A stretch of 64,000 nt of DNA, from the NCBI GenBank assembly GCA_021234155.1, contig JAJEKV010000004.1, forward strand, positions 18,725,310 through 18,789,309, in the 5' to 3' direction. The translations under genes were made by a program, and so were the position numbers. Positions within the stretch are counted from its first letter, which is position 1. Every line of letters begins with the position of its first letter. This stretch comes from Isoetes taiwanensis. Its lineage: Eukaryota; Streptophyta; Lycopodiopsida; Isoetales; Isoetaceae. Shown here in pieces: positions 36,110 to 46,604 of the stretch. A model generated the notes under the pieces. The model saw only the letters and a program-made list of their open reading frames with translations. It did no database searches and was not told the DNA's origin.

Positions 36110-36275
36110 GTTTCTTGGCTGAAATGAATTTTAAAAAATAGGAACCACCCTGGCAAACTAGTTGTAGGAAGTGTTTATCATCTTCTATTATCTTTAAAGT
36201 AGTACCTTGACTGAAAACAACTTCAGAAAATAGGAATGACACTGGCAAACTAGTCGCAGCAACTAATTCGTGACA
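36110..36275 (+). repeat. Imperfect tandem duplication, about 95 bp x 2
   Basis: TGGCTGAAATGAATTTTAAAAAATAGGAA ... ACACTGGCAAACTAGT-type strings occur twice (about 36117-36165 and 36211-36257): CTTG(G/A)CTGAAA, AAAATAGGAA, C(C/A)CTGGCAAACTAGT. The repeat lies between the two divergent genes. Confidence 0.65.
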
Positions 36276-36327
36276 TACGCTGTGTTTATCAGAATCAAAT
36301 CACTGTCCACATCCGGATTGCGACGAC

Positions 36328-36609
36328 GATCTTCATCAGCAGTCAAGAAATATGAATAGTTAATGTTGGAGCAAACTGATTGCAGAAAAAATGAATACTA
36401 ATTTATTGTGTACTATATTTAGATTCCTTGAACAAGCATGTGTGTCCTCAGCTAGATCGCAGCGGCGATCTTCATCAGCATTCAAGAAGTATGAGTGGTT
36501 ACGTTGGAGCAAACTGATTGCAGAAAAAATGGATACTAATTTATTGTCTACTATATTCAGATTTCTTGAACAAGCATGTGAGTCATGAGCTAGATCGCAG
36601 TGGCAATCT
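36328..36609 (+). repeat. 139-bp tandem duplication carrying the palindrome
   Basis: Two units (36328-36466 and 36467-36605) begin GATCTTCATCAGCA and contain TCAAGAA(A/G)TATGA, GGAGCAAACTGATTGCAG, ACTAATTTATTGT and CTTGAACAAGCATGTG. Each ends in GCTAGATCGCAG(C/T)GGC, so the palindrome (36454-36471, arms AGATCGC/GCGATCT; 36592-36609, one mismatch) forms the unit boundary. A fainter half-palindrome (GATTGCGACGACGATC) precedes the first unit. Confidence 0.9.
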
Positions 36610-36674
36610 TGAGCAGCACTTGCTTTTTCTATTGTTCAATTATATCTTTAAACGAGCATTTAGTGCTTCGTAAC

Positions 36675-36688
36675 ATTGCCACCGCGAT
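36675..36688 (+). repeat. Palindrome copy just upstream of the transposase-like gene
   Basis: ATTGC-CACC-GCGAT followed by TTCTAATAGCA. One arm position is mismatched. It lies 34 bases before the ATG at 36722, where it could overlap the promoter or leader. Confidence 0.5.
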
Positions 36689-36721
36689 TTCTAATAGCAT
36701 TATCTGCCTTTCTGATTCAAG

Positions 36722-38140
36722 ATGGCTGATTTAAGATCCATACTATTCAATGATGTCAAAGTCGGCGAGGGCAAAGTACAGAGCTTCACCAAACATCACA
36801 ACTTGCCCTTGCTGGGGGGCACCGTGGTAGTGTCTATGGAAGTTATTATGGATGGAAGCATACGTTTGCCATATCCCAAAGCCGAGATAGGTCCATTCAA
36901 GCAAATCGTGATAAATGCATTTCAAGAAATGGGCTAGTGGAGAGGAACTGTATGCTCATGCATGACTGCTGCGATATATCTTATGGATACGGGATGATCA
37001 TCTTCACTGATCCTAACCAAGCAGTTGGTGACATGAGGTTAGGGGAAGACTTTTTGGCTGCCACCGTGATGAAGATATGTCCTATGCCAGAGAAGCCGTC
37101 TATGAGATGCCAAGATTGTGCTGAAATGCCACAAGTGCACGACTTGGTCAAGTGGTCCAATGCCTTGGTGTTAGTAGACAATGTTACAGTATCGACACTC
37201 ATAAAGGCTGTGAAAGAACAAAACATTGAGGTAGAACCCTATGCGATGCAAATGGAAGTTGCTAAGACTCAAAAGAGGTCTTATAAAATGGTGAATTGAA
37301 CACCACGAACACCTTCTACCCCATGTAAGGCTGATAGAAAGATCACTGTGGCTTCTACTCTAGACTTTAAATCCACGATTTTTTGGAGATGTTGTGCCAG
37401 CTTCTCCACCTACGAAATCAAGTGCATGCGAAGTTTCTTTTGGAACATGAGTGCTTTGGACAAGACCACCTTTGCTTACAACATGCTTGACCTTTGCTCA
37501 AAAAATGGGCAAGTCCAGGAGGTGATGCTAAATAACGAGCAAGTATGCTTGAAAGCATGGCACAAAGCCTACGATATTCTAATGTCAACTTTCTATAAGT
37601 GGCGTAAACTTTTCCGTTGCTGAACATGGTAACACGGGCTCAAAGAAACCACGGCCGCACACTCTAGCAGGAAATGCCCTACTGTCTATATACATAGATG
37701 AGAATGCAGAGGCGATGCCCCACAGGTCGAAAATCACTAATGAAGGCGTGAGAGAGAATGTGAAGAGGCCCCCTTCTGTCCTAACAAAGAATGACATTCT
37801 CCATGAGGTGGATGTCAGTGTCATGGAGATGGCAAGTAAGCACATATTCCCATCTTCATTCCTAGGCGGGTGGAAGTTACACCACCCAGAGGTTGCAATT
37901 ACAAAAAGGATAGCTTTCTCCAAGTGCAATAGCTGTATTGTAATAAAAGAGAAAATGGATAAGACAAGAGATCCAATAGAGAGAAGAGAATTGCAGATCG
38001 AAAGAAAGCCACACATGACAGCCCAAATCTCTTGTAGTAGCCTGTATTGGTCGTAGAGAGCTTTATCGCATCGTGCTCCCGAGCATGCCCTGACGATCAT
38101 TCATGATAAGATGGATCAGAACAAGACAATGATGTGTGTA
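36722..38140 (+). pseudogene. Transposase-like gene of unidentified family, degenerate
   Basis: The first frame starts MADLRSILFNDVKVGEG and runs to a stop at 36937. One base shift then continues NCMLMHDCCDISYGYGM, IIFTDPNQAVGDMRLGEDF and so on to 37299. A second piece (37348-37623) reads FWNMSALDKTTFAYNMLDL, then EQVCLKAWHKAYDILMSTFY, and next AEHGNTGSKKPRPHTLAG in a shifted frame. A third (37715-38056) reads FLGGWKLHHPEVAITKRIAF, FSKCNSCIVIKEKMDKTRD, and ends near IHDKMDQNKT (38097-38130). The HTH-like region followed by an HGNTG-x-KP linker, a W ... FSKCxxC segment and an HDKMDxxKT string recalls transposase-like proteins I have seen from algae, mosses and animals, but I cannot name the family. 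At least four frameshifts or stops. Divergent to the methyltransferase-like gene. Confidence 0.45.
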
Positions 38141-38247
38141 TTCACTATCAATAATAGTGATGTATGTATCTACTATTAATAATAGTGGTCTATGTGTCGA
38201 CCATCAATAATAGTGGTGTATGTATCTACCAGCAATAATAGTGGTCA
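38134..38247 (+). repeat. 28-bp minisatellite, four units
   Basis: Units of the form TGTATGTATCTAC(T/C)A, (T/G)(C/T)AATAATAGTGG repeat four times. Each unit contains CACTATCAATAATAGTG-like inverted halves, so every repeat can form a small hairpin. It directly follows the transposase-like gene and may mark the right margin of that element. Confidence 0.85.
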
Positions 38248-39737
38248 TGTAATACGTGGGTGGCAATTAATAATTTTGATGGATACTCGTGCTTTAGAAG
38301 TAGGAGAAAATAATTCTGCTTAACTAGATTAGCTGAGGTCAAAATTCTCAAAATCGTGTTATTCTCTCCAATTAATAAAATCGTGCTTAAAAGGTCAGAG
38401 TATTGCGAGCATAATCTTGTCATGGCCGATCTAAGTATGGTCACCCAGGTTGATCCTTTACGGACTTATCCTCAGCGATATAGAGCTACTGGTAAGTATT
38501 GAAAGTATTGTCCAGATTCTAAATTATCTATAGCTAATTGTGGCTTTGTGTCTGTCAAATCTCCTAAGGTCATATTGTGTCATCCTCACATCAGAAAACT
38601 AAATTAATACATCTAAAAAAAATGTGTTTGAGAATTATAGGCATCCATAAGGCTTCAAAAAACTACATGCGACTGAGGTTCACTATGATGTGCATCTCAT
38701 CCAATACTCTCATATCTACAAATGAGATGTTATGGCTATTTCTGTTGCTATTTTATTTTCATTCTTGACGAACTGGAAGGTTTTACCAGAATCTTGTAGG
38801 CTAGTTGCTAAAAATAATCCCTTTGAATGTTGTACCATCTGAGGTAACTGCAAAGAGATTATTTCCACCCAAAGCAAGGTTTTTTATTGATCATCAAATG
38901 TTATTAGTAAGATAGGACTTTCTTTGGTGGATGTGGGTTATGTCTAAACCATGGCACAGTCCAAGCTGAAGCAAAGCTTTACAGTGCACCAAAAATAATA
39001 GAGCTAAAGAAAAAATATGATATTATAGCAACTTGGAAGGTTTCCAACTTATAGCAGAATAAATTTGAAGTCCTTGATGTCCTTGATGTTGGTGGACTCA
39101 TGAGCATTGTTCAGATATTGAAAGATTCTAGAAGAAGGCATACTAAGAATCATCATTTAAGGAAGTTGTTTTCTCTTCTTCTTAAACTTCTGCATGTTAG
39201 ACAAAGCGGGATAGGCTGGCTTAATAATAAACTCGTTCCTGATGCAGACACAGTCTCTGCACTCGGTTTGCTAAACTGCCATCTATTACTAGACAGGTTT
39301 ATGTCCAACCAATGTTCAATGACCTAGGCTTTTGGAAAGAGTAAAACACCTTGTTTGCATGCTATTTTTGCGTCTGCTCTATATCTCCAGCAATTGGGTG
39401 CTTCTAGCCATATGTCACCGCATTTCCAAACATCTCCATGTTCATTCCGCGTGCAATAAAACATCTGATGGATTTCAGCTGATCAGCTGTTGTTCTTGTT
39501 GAGATGCAGAAACAATGCAAGAACCATGTCGAAGTAATAACCATGTCTTGAATGTGGAATATAATATTGAGGTGAATTAAATATATGGTTTAATAACATA
39601 TCGAGATGTTGAGTTGCTTTTTGATGAAACAAACTCCGTAGCTGCCAACAAACAGAGGGTGTGCATGTTAATGTTTATTTTGCACATTGTTTTGTTGCTT
39701 GTTTTGAATTCATAATTTCCTTCCTATCCTCTTAAAG
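38248..39737. other. No gene recognised
   Basis: AT-rich DNA. The frame 39100-39327 (SIVQILKDSRRRHTKNHHL) is a chance-sized frame without a family I know. Part of this stretch could be intron or upstream exon remnants of the aminopeptidase pseudogene, but I could not align it. Confidence 0.35.
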
Positions 39738-40468
39738 ATTGCTGTAGTTGCTGCACGTGAGGTAGCTCATCAATGGTTTGGCAATCTCGTCATAATGGAA
39801 TGGTGATCTCTGGCTCAATGAGGTGTTTGCAACGTGGGTAGGTTATTGTTCGCCAATGTTAGCATTTCTGGAGAAGGTTCTTACATTGCATGTTACAATA
39901 CTGCTTAATTTATGGCAAAGTGACTTCTTAATATTGGCATTGAGCTTGCAAAACTGTAGCATTCTATGTTATTGATGAAATGAAATGCATGGCATCTAGT
40001 TTAATATCTTACAACAATAGTGGGTTTGGTTGCTTCATGTGAGCTAATTAGCAATCGACCACTTTTTTCCAGACTGGAAGGCGTGGACCCGATTCAATGC
40101 ATTAACTGCAGAAGAATTTAGACTTGATGGATTCGTCAAATCACACCCCATAGAGGTGACAATCTGCAGCCTTCTTTGTTAATAGCTTAAGAATCATGGA
40201 TTTATTCTGCAGTGTCCATGCCTTAATAATTGATTTTAGTATGCACGAGAGGTTGCCTTCCGGTGGTTCCTTATTTATGTGCAGCTGCACTTGTAGCATC
40301 CAAGGATCCTGCAATTGTTCAGGAAGCATTGGAATTTTCTTTCTCATCCAAGGTATAGAATGCTAGTTAACAATTTGAGTGGCATATGGGTACGGAAACA
40401 AGATGCCATGTATATACTTTCAGGAGTCAGGAAAGAAGGACGAGAAACAGCTTGGTTGTGGTTCAAGG
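39738..40468 (+). pseudogene. M1 aminopeptidase (APM1-like) gene remnant
   Basis: Four exon-like pieces match plant puromycin-sensitive M1 aminopeptidases. 39738-39834: AREVAHQWFGNLVIMEW, a stop, then a shifted NEVFATW; the zinc motif HExxH reads REVAH. 40073-40155: DWKAWTRFNALTAEEFRLD then SHPIE, bounded by TTTTCCAG and a GTGACA donor. 40284-40352: ALVASKDPAIVQEALEF. 40390-40468: VRKQDAMYILSG, VRKEGRETAWLWFK. The second and third pieces are several hundred residues apart in the family, so a large internal deletion is present. Retained introns show it arose by gene duplication. The mutated zinc ligand, stop and deletion exclude activity. M1 enzymes trim N-terminal residues from peptides, and APM1 in Arabidopsis is linked to auxin transport. 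Confidence 0.87.
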
Positions 40469-40689
40469 TTTCTCCTTCTGATCTTATGGACATGTACTTC
40501 TTATTCACTATATAATAGTGAGGTTGGCTTCAGAGAAATTGGGATCTAATTTGGAGCCGGTGGTCTGAGGGACCTATAATTCCAAGGTTCATTACTGGAT
40601 GTGCATCTAATATATGTACATGTGGAATTGTTTCTAACGACATTCTACTCTTTATTTGGTGGTTCTGATTCTCCATAGTGATTCTTCCA

Positions 40690-42285
40690 CAGTTTTGTAC
40701 ATATGAAATGGCAGATGTATAATCAGCAGAAGAAGGCTGCCAGATTGAACCTCTTGGAGAAAATTAAGGAGACTAAAATCAAATAGGCAGCTAAACCTCA
40801 TGACGCCTCGCTCCATAAGAAAGGTCAACTGGAAACTTATATCAGAATTTTGGAAGAAGACCAAGTCAAAGGGATGGCTTTAAAAAGTCTTTAGAATTGC
40901 TAGAAATAAATTAGTTAATAACTGCATTGCCCAAGTGTTTGAGGATCGAGGTACTACCCATACTGATGAGTCATATATTTTAGAAGCTTTCACCAACTTC
41001 TACGCTGATTTATTCCAAGGTGAAGTTTCTGATAATGGGAATAGTAAACATATAGAGGGAGTTTTTCTAATGATAGTAAATATATGGATTGATAGACCTT
41101 CCCTGATTGAAGTATATAATGCATTTAGGCATATGAAGCATGGTAAAAGTCCAGGTATTCCAGCTTATCCAAGGTATTTGGTATGCCCAAATCGTTTATT
41201 CTACCTTCTATGTAGAGGTTATCTCCATCGTTTCTAATGTGGAAAACCCCCTCAAGATTAATGATTGGAGACCAATTTCTTTGACCATCACTATCTATAA
41301 GTTGGTTGCTAAGATAATTTCTGATCACCTCCAACAAAATATTAATGCTTGCCAATCTGCTTTCCTCCCTAAAAGATTTATTTTGGACAATTATATTGCT
41401 GCCAATGAGGCCCTCCGTTGGAATAGGATATCGAAACAGAATTGTACCCTCCTAAAATTCGATTTTAAGATAGCCTACGATTGTATTTTCTAGTCTTTTC
41501 TCCAAAAATTTATGACTCACCTTGGTAACATCCGAAATTGATCAAATTAATCATGAGATTGAACCAGAATGCTACATCATGTGTTATGATCAATGGTTCT
41601 CCTAGCAGGTTCTTTCTCATTACTAGGGGAGTTAGGCAAAGCTGCCCTTTAGCTCCTTATCTCTTCCTCGCTGATGCTGGAGTCCTTACTAAACTCGTCT
41701 TGTGCTATCAAGTCAAAGGTCTTATCCAAGGCTTAAATATATCAGCTTTTGAGAAGCAGTTGTCAATCCTCCAATATGATACATTTGTCATGCTAAAGGT
41801 TGAGGATGGAGGTTGAGGTTGAGGATAAAGGTTGAGGTTTCTAGCATCAAGATCAATCTTGCTAAAAGTTCAATTCTGGCTAATGAGATCTCCTTTACTC
41901 TCGTGGTATCTCATTTGTCCTTGGGGGTCACTTTCTTGCTCTTCTTGGTCTGCCTTTGGCTATTCATAGGCCCTTTAAAAATGCATACCAGCCCTTAGTA
42001 AACAGAATTAAGGAGAAATTGCAATTCCTTAAAAATTCTTTATCTCTCTACCCTGATTGCAGACAGATCTTCTTATTATAAGATTGAATAATTTGTCAGA
42101 GACCTCATTTGGCAGGGATCCCATTTAGTATCATGGGAAGAGATATGCCACAGTAAGAAAAGTGGTAGTTTGAGCTGCAAGTCTTTTTTCCTTCAGGCTC
42201 AGGTCCTTGGGGCTAAAAATATTTGGAAAGCAAGTTCTGGTAACCAATCCCTAGCCATGGATTTTTTTTGTTTCTGGTTGAACAA
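40690..42285 (+). pseudogene. L1-type LINE ORF2: linker and reverse transcriptase, degenerate
   Basis: Plus-strand frames follow L1 ORF2 order. 40935-41100: VFEDRGTTHTDES, LEAFTNFYADLFQ, the segment before RT. 41255-41500: INDWRPISLTITIYKLVAK, ACQSAFLPKRFILDNYIAAN, LLKFDFKIAYDCIF. 41538-41700: SPSRFFLITRGVRQSCPL. About 41765: LQYDTF, where YADD would be. 42090-42240: RDLIWQGSHLVSWEEICHS, KKSGSLSCKSF. The catalytic box is destroyed, the FDF(E/K)(K)AYD motif survives, and many frameshifts are present. The end at about 42285 is caused by an insertion; downstream L1 sequence resumes at about 44757. Confidence 0.87.
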
Positions 42286-43627
42286 AAATAACCCATTTAA
42301 TTTAGCTCTGATATCATTATCAAGCGCGGACTCTGCCTTCTAAGCGAGAGGTGCACCTGGACTACCGATGCGTCTATGACACATATTGTATGTTGGGGCC
42401 TGCAGGCATCTCTTTCGCGTATAATCATTTGATTGGAGAGCCTATGATTTTTGAAATATAGAAATCTGATGTCGCTTTGAGGGTTTTGGGGAGCCGGTTT
42501 TTACTTTAGGATTTTAGAATATATGAAATATGGGAAAACGAACCTCTACCAAAATAACTCATTTTTCTATAAGACTATTTTAATCAATATACCCGATGAG
42601 CTAAATATGATTGTTTTTATCTTGAATCTATGTTTTTTTTCATGAGATTGGGTTACAGCCCCTGCAACATTCAGCTATCTTATGGAACATCTTGCATATT
42701 TCTAGGTCACTAGCATGGATGCACAGCGTCTTCAGGGGCTTTGTTGGTAACAAGAGCCTGGCAGAGGGTATGGCGAACCAGCGTGTCGGGGGGTGGTTCA
42801 TAACATAGTCTATAGACTTACCGGTTTGTGTATGCACGATGTCCGGGGAGCCAATTTTGAATAGCTTGCCACCACTCATGGGATGCAACCACTCGTTATT
42901 TCGCTTGAAACACTACTACCGCGGGGTTAATCCAGCGCTGGTTGTGCGCGGGCGCGAAAGCATATCGCAGAGAAAAGAAATGGAAGCTAACCTCGCGTGA
43001 GATGGGGGATCCATCATCTACGAAGAGTAAACAGATGCGTTCTGGACTCTGAGATGGAGGAGGCCGAGGAAGAAATCCCGTATGAGAGAATATGCGGTCT
43101 ATTTTATCGCGAATGATGAGAATGAGCATATACACAGAGTGTCAGGCATATGCATATCGAGCAACTTTATCGATCTTAGATACTCACAGCTATACCGTAC
43201 GCATCAATTCGCAGCATCACCAATGGTTACCGCGTCATATCCTACATTTTTGAGTCTCTGGTCGGAGAATCGCTATAGGACCGAGGTCGAGGACTACTGC
43301 GGGGTTTCACTCCCATGTGGGATTTTTTTCATTCGATTAGTAGGGACACATTGTATGTGCTGATTTGTCTTTTTGGTGTGGTTTATCTTTGTTAATGCGC
43401 GTATGCGGGTCTCATAGGTCAAGTTTGTGGCCTCATGGGGCGTTAAAATATGCTTCCTTCCTTCCTTTTCTTATAACAACTTATTCAATTGTTTTAGGGA
43501 TACTTTGGTCTATGGTTTGGGGTATTATTTCTACATCCATATCAATCCCCTGGAGACCCACAGTATTTTTGCTTTCACATATTAAAGCAAAAACTAGTGT
43601 TTCTTGTCTTTTGAACATGATGAATTA
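42286..43627 (-). mobile_element. Nested insertion in the LINE, probably minus-strand retroposon fragment(s)
   Basis: A T-run at 42632-42640 could be the poly(A) tail of a minus-strand retroposon. The frame 42640-42888 above it has no motif I recognise. 42286-42631 has no coding similarity. GC content is higher at 42900-43070 than in the surroundings. No endonuclease or RT motif was found in this stretch. Confidence 0.35.
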
Positions 43628-44572
43628 CAATTTTTTTTTTTGAAGAAGCTGTGTCATCCAATATATTAAAGAATGGCCTACCACAAAGCAAGTGAGGAGG
43701 AAGGAGAAGCGCCCCGAGCAGGCGCAAGCACTCCACAAGCAAACTCACGAAAAAAGCGCAACTCTCTTTGTACAAGCCGGAGCCATCACATACCACAACA
43801 CCCGAAGTCATGTAAAATAGCTACTGGCAAACTTAAGCTCTTCAGGGAACACCGGAAAGCTTTGAAGTAGCTTGTATCAGTGGAGGGAGATGAGGAGAAC
43901 ATTTGCTGAATCTCACGAAAGATCCTAGCGTACCCGGCTGGATCGGCTCCCACCAGCAAGCCGCGCCTGCCGAGATACAGGCTTCGCAAACGGCCAAACA
44001 CCAGAGATACACAGCAAGCGGCAACTCTGGCTTCAGTCAGTCTCACGCAGGCGGGCCTGGCCCGTCTCGGTGAGCGCAGGAAGTGGGGAGCTAAAACGAG
44101 ACAATGCTCCACGGTCTCACGATGAAGGCCACAACAAAGGCGAGAGAGGAGCAAATGGAGTATTCCCACAAGGGCATTCACCACGATATGGCGGTTTTAC
44201 CACATACAAAAGCACTAACCGATTGAGTAGGCTCATGTCGTCCAGCGCCGTGAAAGCGGGAAGGCTACCCGAGAACCACTTGCACGGAAGGCGTTGTCAT
44301 GAATAGCCCGACACTTTCGGTAACAAAGATTGCCCACAAAACAAAGGCACATCGGGATGACCTTTAGCTGCACCACCACATCATCATGAGGGACTATAGG
44401 TATGTGTAGCGGAATGTCAGCCACTTGTTCCCCGGTCTTGGAGTCCAGCGCCCCTCCCGGTGAGCAGAAGAACTCCCCGCGAGCTGGCTGACCACCCCAA
44501 TGTCTGTCCTCAAGGTGAACGACAGCTTCGCCTCAGCAGACTGCGTCTAGAGCATACATAGGTGTGACCAAG
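43628..44572 (-). pseudogene. LINE 3' end with zinc-knuckle region, sister of 5929-7140
   Basis: A T-run at 43630-43641 (poly(A) on the minus strand), then the complement of TTTAATATATTGGATGACAC, match the other copy closely. The minus-strand frame 44184-43786 reads CCGLHRETVEHCLVL, the CCHC knuckle that ends plant LINE ORF2. It continues with VFGRLRSLYLGRRGLLVG and YARIFREIQQMFSS, the usual C-terminal tail. It is 5'-truncated, lies inside the plus-strand LINE, and its upstream part is the segment reused at the start of each 4.07 kb tandem unit. Confidence 0.75.
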
Positions 44573-44756
44573 GGCAGTCTTGCTTGAGGGTAGAGGAACC
44601 CACAAGAAAGGAGAGTGGTGATGGCCGAGGCATAATCTATTTGGAAAAACCTGCAGCACATGATCCCAGGCAGCAACAACCAGGTGAGAAAGGGGATGCA
44701 TGTTACAAGTGCGTGGGATGGTAGCATGCGGCGGGGATCTGAAGCTTCTAGCTTAT

Positions 44757-45480
44757 TGAAAATGATCAGTGTCATTTGGAGACATGTTTAGACTCTTCTT
44801 GGGGATAATCAGACAAATAAGTCCATTTATAAGCATGTAGTCAAAGTCTATTGCCCGCGAGTGCGGATGGTTGGTGATAGCTCTACCTGCAATCAGCTAA
44901 TTATGCAAAACAAGGGCATCTATAAAGTTTCTAAATTCTACCGAGGCCAGCTTCTTCCTAATAAGAGACAAAGAAAGTCTCAAGCTGTCTTGTTTAAGAA
45001 GAAGATGTCTAGCCCGGAGTTGGAAATCTTATTCTTCTCCTAAGATCAAAGTCTTTTCTTGGCTTGCGTTGCATGATGCCTTCCTTAGCAGAGTTGGTAT
45101 GATTAAAGGGGCCATTGCTTATTATATTTGCTCCCTCCACTTAACAACCAAGATAGTATGTATTCCATATCTTCATCGTCGTACCATTAACTAACTACGG
45201 ACTTGGTTACATTGACAAAGATAAATCATTCATGATATTCATAGTCTCTCCTCTTCACACAGCCATTTGAGTTCTTTATCTTGTTGTCTCAGCTATAGTG
45301 ATTCATATTGCCTTGTGGATTATATGGAAACATGAAAACAATGTGGATCAAACTGGTAGAAAGTGTGACATTTCCTGGATGAAGTTTAATTTCCAGCTTG
45401 AGCTTATTAGATGTGTTCTTGCCCTTGTCTGCTTGAAGATAAATTTGATGAGATTGGTTGGATTAGGATTCTTTCTTCTT
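44757..45480 (+). pseudogene. L1 ORF2 C-terminus in copy A
   Basis: Frames read KSFLGLRCMMPSLAE (one frame) or KVFSWLALHDAFLSRVG (another), the start of the RT zinc-binding domain, then ALWIIWKHENNVDQTG and CDISWMKFNFQLELIRC. This should be the original continuation of the LINE broken at about 42285. Many frameshifts. Confidence 0.75.
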
Positions 45481-46574
45481 TATTTAAATTGATCAACACC
45501 TTTAACAAAATCGCTTTTGTGTGCAACATTGAACAATGTTGTACATGTATTTAAGAGGGTATCCTTTTGCTAGTAGCAGCACTTTTGTACCCCTCGACCC
45601 AGGTAGAGGCTACATTAGATAGACTTTTGCATTTAAAGGGGTTTATAATGGCCTCTATCGAGAACAAGTATTTTTTACCAATTTGCCTCCACCGGATCGG
45701 CAGCTTGTTGCACGAGATCCCGTAACTGCTACTTCCATGAAGGGTGATGTGAAGCTTGTGCTAGGGTAATTCTTGATATATCATAAAGGTGCCACTTGAT
45801 GAGCTTATGGCACTTACTTCGATGCTAAGTTCAACATCGATTGCTTTTAATTTTGCCTTCTTGGTAATTTCTATGGATAGCACATATACTTCTTTCTATT
45901 TGATCTTCTCGCTTCTATTCCACCTATACTCTTGTGAATTTTGAGCTACAAGTATTGATCTTATCGAGTTTCAGTTGTTTGTAATTCCAAATCTGATGAT
46001 AGTGATGAATTGATAAAATTATGGTGATTGGTCAGTTATGACTCACGGCCCACTGACTTTTTTTGTTTGGCTTCGCACCCTTTGGATGCTCGCTTTAGAT
46101 CCATGGAGTAATATAAAATCCTTCATTTTCCTAAAAAAAGGGGGCTTCCCTCATTGGCTGAAATCTGCATAATTATTTATATCTGGTGGTTGCCTTCTTT
46201 CTCTTCCTAATCAACTAAATTTACACACAGGACTTTCATAGATGTTTGTTCTTCATGTGTTCCCAATGTGGAAGCTTCTTGTTCATGTTGTGCAGATGTG
46301 ACACATCCAACCATTTTCCTTGCACAACTTTTCTTTCATTGGTTGCCGGTGTTGTCATTGAGATGATACCTCGTAAACACACTTGTATGAAATTTGGTGA
46401 TTGATTTTGTGTTTACTGCACTCTCGGCTGCTTACTTTCGTTCTTCCTCGACATTCATTAGTGGACGCTGCCATCAACGCTATTCGCTTTGTAACACTAC
46501 ATTAGAGGTGGATAGCAGCTCTCTCTTAAGTTAAATTCGTCTTTTTATCTTTTTTTTTCCTCATCTAAATTAGC

Positions 46575-46604
46575 GTAACCCTCCCTCCCTCCCTCCCTCC
46601 CTGT
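46575..46604 (+). repeat. (CCCT)n microsatellite in tandem unit (also about 54740-54764; degenerate at 50658-50668)
   Basis: A run of about six CCCT units is found in copies A and C and is reduced to two or three in copy B, consistent with slippage after the tandem duplication. Confidence 0.8.

Noticed and set aside
31709-36688. The repeated palindromes as a CRISPR array
   Set aside because: Spacing is irregular from about 60 to over 1000 bases, the repeats are only 14-22 bases, and no cas-like gene is present.
31999-38140. Bacterial contamination as the source of the methyltransferase-like sequence
   Set aside because: The region is AT-rich with many frameshifts, has a candidate GT-AG intron and a nuclear-signal-like string, and is continuous with plant gene relics on both sides.
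39100-39327. Open frame SIVQILKDSRRRHTKNHHL as an extra exon of the aminopeptidase relic
   Set aside because: I could not align it to any part of M1 aminopeptidases, and there are no splice signals linking it to the 39738 piece.
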